From the NCBI GenBank assembly GCA_031539425.1, contig JAVKLI010000024.1:1-15147 (forward strand): a DNA stretch of 15,147 nt, in the 5' to 3' direction. Positions 8,922-13,586 of the stretch are shown here, piece by piece; within the stretch, counting starts at the first letter, position 1; every line of letters begins with the position of its first letter. The position numbers and the translations under genes are program-made. Source of the stretch: UBA4416 sp031539425 (GTDB lineage: Bacteria; Bacteroidota; Bacteroidia; B-17B0; Aurantibacillaceae). The notes below the pieces were generated by a model. The model did no database searches. It was not told the origin of the DNA and saw only the letters and a list, made by a program, of their open reading frames with translations.

Positions 8922-9101
8922 TTAAATAATCACTCCATCTTTTAGGTTAATAATTCTATCGGTTGTATTTGCTACATCTTTATCATGAGTAACAAGTACC
9001 ATGGTGATACCCTGTTGGTTAATTTCTCTAAACAAATTCATAATTTCTACAGATGTTTTTGAATCTAGTGCCCCTGTAGGTTCATCTGCAAATATTACTT
9101 T
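8922..9101 (-). pseudogene. Truncated copy of the ABC ATPase gene 3' end
   Basis: Read on the minus strand this encodes residues 162-220 of the ATPase at 11423-12085: the Walker B region FADEPTGALD, the H-loop VTHD, and the terminal NLKDGVII followed by a TAA stop. The homology begins at about position 9101 and an in-frame stop lies immediately upstream at 9105-9107, so no start or Walker A exists and the fragment is not functional. It differs from the intact copy by a final Val to Ile codon, one Thr to Ile change, and synonymous changes in a Gly and a Lys codon. Confidence 0.9.
8922..9101 (+). repeat. Direct repeat, left copy (180 bp)
   Basis: Aligns without gaps to 11423-11602 at an offset of 2,501 bp. 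The only mismatches are at 8925, 8927, 8934, 9007 and 9099, which is 175 of 180 identical. Similarity stops at both ends: on the left at the stop codon (8922-8924), and on the right after 9101. Confidence 0.95.
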
Positions 9102-9112
9102 TTCTTATCTAC

Positions 9113-9130
9113 TAGTTTTCGTAAAAACTA
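9113..9130. other. 7-bp stem hairpin overlapping the XRE gene stop codon
   Basis: TAGTTTT, CGTA, AAAACTA is a perfect 7-bp inverted repeat with a 4-base loop. It overlaps the TAG stop of the regulator gene and lies 12 bp inside the unit from the end of the duplicated segment. It could terminate the regulator transcript, but the stem is AT-rich and no T tract follows on the minus strand. It could also be a recombination-site remnant. Confidence 0.3.
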
Positions 9131-9442
9131 AATTTCGTTTTTTAGTGTTTCAATATGTAGTTTATCTGCATTAATTACTACATCTACGTATGCTTGAGGG
9201 TTTTCGCTATTTTGTTGATTAATTACCTTAGCATTCTTTTCATTGATTAATTCTGCAACACTGGTGTGCAGTACGTTAGCTATATGTATTAATCTTGTAA
9301 TGGTTATCCGTTTATCATCTTTTTCTATCCGTGCATAAGTTGGTTGTGTAATATTGAGCTCTCCAGCCATAGCCTCTTGAGAAAAACCTTTCGATTCTCG
9401 GGTTTGTCTAATTTTATTACCTATCGTATTCATTTTATGCAT
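9128..9442 (-). CDS. XRE-family helix-turn-helix transcriptional regulator
   Basis: A small DNA-binding protein of 104 residues. Residues about 8-65 form a Cro/C1-type (HTH_3) domain: GNKIRQTRESKGFSQEAMA, then LNITQPTYARIEK with the recognition helix, then ITRLIHIANVLHTSVAELI. A polar tail of about 35 residues ends in a short helix (HIETLKNEI), common in single-domain Bacteroidota regulators. A second ATG three codons in (9433) is an alternative start, slightly better placed relative to the candidate promoter. The gene is divergent from the lipoprotein-hydrolase cassette across 143 bp, so it probably regulates that cassette and itself; this is inferred from layout. No partner toxin is adjacent on its own strand. 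Confidence 0.85.
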   Translation of the reverse strand: MHKMNTIGNKIRQTRESKGFSQEAMAGELNITQPTYARIEKDDKRITITRLIHIANVLHTSVAELINEKNAKVINQQNSENPQAYVDVVINADKLHIETLKNEI

Positions 9443-9453
9443 TTTAATATTTA

Positions 9454-9461
9454 CAAAATTA
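9454..9461 (-). promoter_or_regulatory. Candidate -7 box for the XRE gene
   Basis: On the minus strand this is TAATTTTG, an exact match to TAnnTTTG, 11 bp upstream of the ATG at 9442 and 20 bp upstream of the ATG at 9433. This spacing gives a very short leader and slightly favours the 9433 start. No clear -33 element is seen. Confidence 0.35.
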
Positions 9462-9495
9462 ATAAATTATGAATATTTTTTTGGGTTACATTATT

Positions 9496-9503
9496 TAGAT
9501 TTG
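9496..9503 (+). promoter_or_regulatory. Candidate -7 box for the lipoprotein-hydrolase cassette
   Basis: TAGATTTG is an exact match to the Bacteroidota -7 element, 82 bp before the ATG at 9586. It would give a leader of roughly 75 bases containing the TAACG repeat at 9527-9541. A TTTG at 9480-9483 is too close to be a proper -33 element. Confidence 0.3.
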
Positions 9504-9526
9504 TTTCAGTTTAAAAAAATCATTTT

Positions 9527-9541
9527 TAACGGGTGCTAACG
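9527..9541 (+). promoter_or_regulatory. TAACG direct repeat with 10-bp period, possible operator
   Basis: TAACGGGTGCTAACG carries two TAACG pentamers exactly one helical turn apart, in a locally GC-richer patch (about 9527-9570) of an otherwise very AT-rich divergent intergenic region. Its position between the XRE gene and the cassette makes it a candidate regulator site. No true palindrome is visible. Confidence 0.2.
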
Positions 9542-9585
9542 AAAAACCTGCAAACAGCTAAGAGTAGTGGACTTAAATTTATTTT

Positions 9586-9927
9586 ATGAAACTAATCTTA
9601 AAAATTACAGTTATTTTATTTGCTATTTTATTATTCAATTGCAACCGCAATGAAGCAATAGAACCAAATTCAGAAGAAGCTCCAAAAACATCTCATTATA
9701 GCCTTAAAAGAGAAAGCTCAAATTTAGATGCTGTTGAATACTATCAAAATGTTGCTAATTTGATGGAATATTATAGCTTGCATCCAGATATGTATGAACA
9801 AATTAAAAGTAATAATTTACTTAACAACGAAATCTATAACCCTATAGTTGCTAAAATAGAGGTATTGGAAATTATAGATTCGGCCGAAGTAAAAAGGCAT
9901 TTATTTGACTTAAGTATAAGAAAATGA
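9586..9927 (+). CDS. Lipoprotein N-terminal part of an interrupted hydrolase gene
   Basis: This 113-residue product starts with a lipoprotein signal peptide: MKLILK, then a hydrophobic stretch, then the lipobox-like LLFNC with C19 as the predicted lipidated cysteine. The rest is polar and helical (for example LDAVEYYQNVANLMEYYSLH) with no recognised domain. It ends at a TGA (9925-9927), but the frame continues open for 357 more codons through the hydrolase to 10998. The sequence just after the TGA (ELYLQQYVKDNSLDLSEKL) has the same helical character. It is therefore best read as the N-terminal part of one exported lipoprotein rather than a gene of its own. Confidence 0.75.
   Translation: MKLILKITVILFAILLFNCNRNEAIEPNSEEAPKTSHYSLKRESSNLDAVEYYQNVANLMEYYSLHPDMYEQIKSNNLLNNEIYNPIVAKIEVLEIIDSAEVKRHLFDLSIRK
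9925..9927 (+). other. In-frame TGA splitting the lipoprotein hydrolase
   Basis: The stop separates codons 1-113 from codons 115-470 of a single reading frame running from 9586 to 10998. There are 20 sense codons between the TGA and the next ATG at 9988, and no frameshift. Since TGG encodes Trp and TGA ends other genes here (for example at 8885-8887), code reassignment is not supported. A nonsense mutation or a sequencing error is most likely. Confidence 0.85.
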
Positions 9928-9987
9928 GAATTATATTTACAACAATATGTAAAAGACAATTCGTTAGATTTAAGCGAAAAATTAGAT

Positions 9988-10998
9988 ATGTTAAAAACAT
10001 CTGAAATAGACTATAAATTAGAACCAGAAGAAAATATAATTAAATTTAGAAACAGAGTTTTTAAATCTGTTTTTTCTGTTAAAAAAGAATTACTTTCGTC
10101 TGCCACCGACCCATTTGTAAAAATTGTTACAAAAATGAATGAAGAAGAAAATAAAATTTCTAAGGTTAGTAAATTAGGAACACCCGGAGGAGGAAGCGCT
10201 TATATACCGCCAACAGGTAGTAGTAGTGGCGCACTTCCAGAACCAAGCTCTGGCATTGGTTCCAAAGCCGATAGAGAATTTTGGGCTAAAGTTATTACAA
10301 ACTCTTTATCATATGCAACTGGTGCGTTTCCAGTTAGCATAGCTTTAACAAGCCCAATTAGTTTACCACTAGAGTTTTTTTTATCGCGCATAAAAAATAA
10401 TATACATGAGGGTAATATTTTAATATCATTACCCGGTGGCAACAACACTTTAGCTAGCATCGTTGTTTTTCCTAATATTGATTTTTTTGACGTGGGCCAC
10501 GTGGCTATTTTTACAAACGGCTTTAACCTTGGTATATTTAATAGTGGTGGTTATGTTTGGGATACAAAAATTACAATTGGCGCTGACCCTGAGCATGGCG
10601 TTCATGAAGAAAATTTTAATCACAATTGGACTAAAAAGCATGACTTGGCTTATGTGGGGGTGCCTTACAAAAGCTCATGGAAATGGAAAAATGGTTGGTG
10701 GGAAAATTGGTATACTTGGAGCACAGGATACTGGTATAGAGAAACGAAAGATGTAGACCCTTATTGGTTAACCACCTGGGAAGCAAAACAACAATTAGGT
10801 AAACCTTATGCAAGTGCCTTAAAAGTATTATTTGCAAAAGCCGCTAGCCCCGATAGTTATATATGCAGCAGCTTGGCTTGGTATAGTATTAAAAAAGCCT
10901 ACGGCTTAGATGTTTGCGATTGGTATAAAACTACTACTTTTCCGGGCGGTTTATTTTTATCAGAAAATATACGTATTGTAGATGATACCTCTAAATAA
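9988..10998 (+). CDS. Permuted papain-like (YiiX/NlpC-P60-like) hydrolase domain protein
   Basis: As an independent ORF it has 336 residues and no signal peptide; joined through the upstream TGA it would be the C-terminal part of a 470-codon lipoprotein. Residues 1-60 are helical and polar, followed by a Gly/Ser/Pro-rich linker (about 65-90). The catalytic region (about 140-330) resembles the YiiX/YebB permuted NlpC/P60-papain families: EGNILISLPGG, then DVGHVAIFTNG with H171 as candidate catalytic histidine, later GKPYAS, then SYICSSLAWYSIKKAYG with C293 as candidate nucleophile. The His-before-Cys order is the mark of the permuted clan. Such enzymes cut amide or ester bonds in peptidoglycan peptides, proteins or lipids; the substrate here is unknown. 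A tryptophan-rich insertion lies at 231-264. The next lipoprotein gene starts 7 bp after its stop. Confidence 0.7.
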   Translation: MLKTSEIDYKLEPEENIIKFRNRVFKSVFSVKKELLSSATDPFVKIVTKMNEEENKISKVSKLGTPGGGSAYIPPTGSSSGALPEPSSGIGSKADREFWAKVITNSLSYATGAFPVSIALTSPISLPLEFFLSRIKNNIHEGNILISLPGGNNTLASIVVFPNIDFFDVGHVAIFTNGFNLGIFNSGGYVWDTKITIGADPEHGVHEENFNHNWTKKHDLAYVGVPYKSSWKWKNGWWENWYTWSTGYWYRETKDVDPYWLTTWEAKQQLGKPYASALKVLFAKAASPDSYICSSLAWYSIKKAYGLDVCDWYKTTTFPGGLFLSENIRIVDDTSK

Positions 10999-11005
10999 AA
11001 CTAGT

Positions 11006-11419
11006 ATGAAGTATTTTAAACAAATAGCAATATTTTTAATTAATTTTTTTGTAAGTTATTATTTTGTTTCATGTACACCTTGCCATGAAAAGCAAGAAGA
11101 GGTACGAAAATATAATAAAGATACAACCCTGATGTATAGGTGGGTGCGAACTTACATGATGCCTGATAGCACTTATGATATCTATGAATATAGACCAAAT
11201 GGTGATGTGTATGGGGGGAAGGCAAAAAAAAATAGTTTAATGAATATCACACTTAGAAAAAGATCAGAAACTTGGTATTCAGATATGGGGAATTGTTATT
11301 TCTCATCATGTGCTCAAGGTAATTTAGAAACCAGTTTAGCCTACTCATATCAAATTATAAACGATACTTTAATAGAAGACAATGCCCGTAAATATTATAA
11401 ATTATTTAAGTCAAAATAA
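11006..11419 (+). CDS. Small putative lipoprotein, lipocalin-like in appearance
   Basis: The start at 11006 (MKYFKQ) is preferred over the ATG at 10982, because it begins directly with a lipoprotein-type signal peptide and does not overlap the hydrolase. This gives 137 residues. The hydrophobic segment IAIFLINFFVSYYFV ends at VSC, with C23 as the predicted lipidated cysteine. The mature part has further cysteines at 26 and in GNCYFSSC, which could form disulfides. The pattern YRWVRTYM...YDIYEYRPNGDVYGG and a late YSYQIINDTLIED segment recall the small lipocalin-like domain lipoproteins of Bacteroidota, but the resemblance is weak. It lies 7 bp after the hydrolase, pointing to co-expression, and may act on or protect against that enzyme. 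Its stop is 3 bp from the convergent ATPase stop. Confidence 0.7.
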   Translation: MKYFKQIAIFLINFFVSYYFVSCTPCHEKQEEVRKYNKDTTLMYRWVRTYMMPDSTYDIYEYRPNGDVYGGKAKKNSLMNITLRKRSETWYSDMGNCYFSSCAQGNLETSLAYSYQIINDTLIEDNARKYYKLFKSK

Positions 11420-11422
11420 AAC

Positions 11423-11602
11423 TTACACAATCACCCCATCTTTTAGGTTAATAATTCTATCGGTTGTATTTGCTACATCTTTATCATGAGTAACAAGTAC
11501 CATGGTGGTACCCTGTTGGTTAATTTCTCTAAACAAATTCATAATTTCTACAGATGTTTTTGAATCTAGTGCCCCTGTAGGTTCATCTGCAAATATTACC
11601 TT
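11423..11602 (+). repeat. Direct repeat, right copy (180 bp), within the intact ATPase gene
   Basis: This is the functional copy, forming the last 59 codons and stop of the ABC ATPase gene. It matches 8922-9101 with 5 mismatches. The right limit of similarity is inside the gene just upstream of the Walker B codons; the left limit is the stop codon itself. Confidence 0.95.
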
Positions 11603-12085
11603 CGGATTTGTGGCTAGGGCTCGGGCTATTGATACACGCTGTTTTTGTCCACCACTTAGTTCATTAGGCATATGCTCGGCCCAATCTTTTAAACCAACTT
11701 TTTGTAATAATTCTAAGGCAATTTCTGAGCGTTGTTTTCTGTTTATTTTTTGGTAGTATAAAGGAAGGGCTACATTATCTAAAGCGTTTTTAAAGGAAAT
11801 TAAATTAAATGATTGAAATACAAAGCCTAAAAACTGATTTCGTAAAAGGGCCGCTTGTTTTTGGCTTAGGTTATTATTTATTAATTGGTTATTTAAATAA
11901 TATTCACCGCTATCGTAAGTATCCAATATACCAAGTATATTAAGTAGGGTAGATTTACCTGAGCCTGAAGTGCCCATTATGGAAACAAATTCGCCTTGTT
12001 TGATGTGTAAGCTAATTCCTTGCAATACCGGAAAGGTAGCTTGATTGAGCTGAAAGGATTTGTATATGTTGTTGAGTTTTATCAC
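11423..12085 (-). CDS. ABC transporter ATP-binding protein, LolD/MacB type
   Basis: A cytoplasmic nucleotide-binding subunit of 220 residues, normal for the MacB/LolD/FtsE subgroup that powers lipoprotein release, peptide or macrolide export. It shows Walker A GTSGSGKST (38-46), Q-loop VFQSFNL (Q91), signature LSGGQKQR (143-150), Walker B VIFADE (163-168) with D-loop ALDS, and H-loop VTHD (H200). The phrase FVSIMGTSGSGKSTLLNILG is typical of the subgroup. It follows the MATE gene by 7 bp, so the two are probably one transcript. No MacB- or LolC-like permease is in the window, so its membrane partner is unknown. Its last 180 bp are duplicated at 8922-9101. Confidence 0.93.
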   Translation of the reverse strand: MIKLNNIYKSFQLNQATFPVLQGISLHIKQGEFVSIMGTSGSGKSTLLNILGILDTYDSGEYYLNNQLINNNLSQKQAALLRNQFLGFVFQSFNLISFKNALDNVALPLYYQKINRKQRSEIALELLQKVGLKDWAEHMPNELSGGQKQRVSIARALATNPKVIFADEPTGALDSKTSVEIMNLFREINQQGTTMVLVTHDKDVANTTDRIINLKDGVIV

Positions 12086-12092
12086 TATTTTG

Positions 12093-13499
12093 TTATACTT
12101 GAGTTTGTATCCATTTTCCTTTTTTAAAATAATACCAACCTGCCCATGCCAATAGTATTTCGGAAGATGGAATGGCTATAAAAGAGCCAATAGGACCCAT
12201 ATTAAGATATATGGTTAAAATCCAACCCAACGGAATTTGGATGATCCAAAACACAATGAGGTTTATCCATGTAGGTGTTTTAGTATCTCCTGCGCCATTA
12301 AGAGCTTGTATCATTACCATTGCTATACCATAAAAAATAGATCCGAAACCCACAATTTGTAGGGCTTGGCTGCCAACACTAAGCACATTGGCTTCATTAG
12401 TAAACATAGACACTATTGATGTAGAAAAAAATAAAAATAAGGTCGATACTAAACTCATAAATATAATATTGTACTTAGTTGTAAGTAGTACGCTTTGTTT
12501 GGCTCTATCAGGTTTTTTGGCGCCTAAATTTTGTCCAACTAAAGTAGCAGCCGCATTACTAAGCCCCCATGCGGGTAATATAAAAAAGATGATGTTTCGG
12601 ATGGCTAATTGATACCCAGCGCTGGCCTCTGTACCCCCTGATATAGAAACAAAATAGGATAATACAATCCAACTACCACTTTGTATAAAAAACTGTATGG
12701 TTGCAGGAGCAGATATGTGGAGTAATGATTTGATTAATTTTAATTGAGGTTTAAAATATTTCCAAATTATTTTTAGGGAATGTTTAGGATTAAATAAATA
12801 GTAACATTGATAAATTACGCCGCAACTTCTACCAATAGCAGTTGCTACAGCGGCACCCTTTAAGCCTAGTTCTGGAAAGGGTCCATAACCATAAATCAAT
12901 AAGGGGCATAAAATAATGTTTAATCCACTAGCCACCCATAAGCTTTTCATGGCCATGGCGGCATTACCGGCACCTCTATAAATTCCGTTTATTACAAATA
13001 ATAAAACAATAGCAGGGCTACTTCCTAATAATATTTTTGTAAAAATAGCACCTTGCGCTATTACTTCATTTGAAGCACCCATTATTTTTAAAATATTTTG
13101 CGAAAAAATAACACCTAAAATAGCCGTAATTATAGCTATAACAAGAGATATAAATATAGCTTGAGCAGCAGATTGTGCGGCTAGTTCAGGGTTCTTCTCC
13201 CCTACTCTACGAGCTATAATGGCTGTAGCGCCTATACTTAGGCCTATGGCAATAGTAAAAATAATGGTAACTGCTGCCTCGGTTAGTCCTACAGTAGCAA
13301 TGGCTATAGTAGCATTAGGTAAATGCCCTACAAAGTACATATCTACTAAAGCAAATACTGATTCCAAGCTTAACTCTAAAATCATTGGAATGGCTAGTAA
13401 AGCAATTGCTTTTTTGATGTTTCCTGTTGTATAATCGTAAGTATCACTTTTAATAGATTGTTTGATGAGGCGAACGATTTTTAAAGTTTTTTGAAACAT
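12093..13499 (-). CDS. MATE family efflux transporter
   Basis: An inner-membrane multidrug/Na+ or H+ antiporter of the NorM/DinF superfamily. From the ATG at 13499 it has 468 residues, the usual length; a further upstream ATG at 13526 would add nine residues (MQHYFIFIK) and is less likely. About 12 hydrophobic helices are visible. Family landmarks are the first helix IALLAIPMILELSLESVFALVDMYFVG, a loop with GATAIIARRVGEKN (about 100-113), and in the second half SNAAATLVGQNLGAKKPDRA, the pseudo-repeat of the first loop. The substrate cannot be read from the sequence. It is 7 bp upstream of the ABC ATPase gene, an unusual pairing. Confidence 0.93.
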   Translation of the reverse strand: MFQKTLKIVRLIKQSIKSDTYDYTTGNIKKAIALLAIPMILELSLESVFALVDMYFVGHLPNATIAIATVGLTEAAVTIIFTIAIGLSIGATAIIARRVGEKNPELAAQSAAQAIFISLVIAIITAILGVIFSQNILKIMGASNEVIAQGAIFTKILLGSSPAIVLLFVINGIYRGAGNAAMAMKSLWVASGLNIILCPLLIYGYGPFPELGLKGAAVATAIGRSCGVIYQCYYLFNPKHSLKIIWKYFKPQLKLIKSLLHISAPATIQFFIQSGSWIVLSYFVSISGGTEASAGYQLAIRNIIFFILPAWGLSNAAATLVGQNLGAKKPDRAKQSVLLTTKYNIIFMSLVSTLFLFFSTSIVSMFTNEANVLSVGSQALQIVGFGSIFYGIAMVMIQALNGAGDTKTPTWINLIVFWIIQIPLGWILTIYLNMGPIGSFIAIPSSEILLAWAGWYYFKKGKWIQTQV

Positions 13500-13562
13500 C
13501 TTTATAAAAATAAAATAATGCTGCAAATAAACATAATATGTTTTATAAAAATTAAGTAATAA

Positions 13563-13586
13563 AATATTAATTTTTTTTTTAATATT
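13563..13586 (-). terminator. AT-only hairpin at the end of the CHU_C gene
   Basis: AATATTAA and TTAATATT form an 8-bp stem around eight T (13571-13578), overlapping the stop codon at 13579-13581. On the minus strand the stem is followed by a T-rich stretch. The stem has no G-C pair, so it would be weak; 79 bp separate this gene from the MATE start, so read-through is possible. Confidence 0.3.

Larger units (their letters stand above)
8922..11422. mobile_element. Putative 2.5-kb inserted unit bounded by gene-end duplication
   Basis: The unit comprises the left copy of the ABC ATPase gene end, the XRE gene, the interrupted lipoprotein hydrolase and the small lipoprotein. It stops at the ABC gene stop codon. 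Both boundaries sit exactly at a stop codon of the duplicated gene end, and the cargo is packed against the right boundary with a 3-bp gap. This resembles an element that integrates at a gene 3' end and restores that end. No integrase, transposase or terminal inverted repeats are seen, so autonomous mobility is unlikely. Recombination between unequal homologous copies could give the same structure. Confidence 0.4.

Noticed and set aside
9925..9927. Reassignment of TGA to a sense codon, or selenocysteine insertion.
   Set aside because: Other genes in the window end in TGA and use TGG for Trp. No SECIS-like hairpin is obvious, and the position is not catalytic.
9128..9927. A toxin-antitoxin pair made of the XRE protein and the divergent small lipoprotein ORF.
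   Set aside because: The 113-residue ORF is a lipoprotein leader in frame with a larger protein, not a toxin, and the genes are divergent rather than in one operon.
10463..10756. A 97-codon plus-strand ORF in another frame of the hydrolase gene, along with minus-strand ORFs at 10200-10641.
   Set aside because: They lie wholly inside the hydrolase frame, which has recognisable motifs and continuous coding character. They read as hydrophobic shadows of it.
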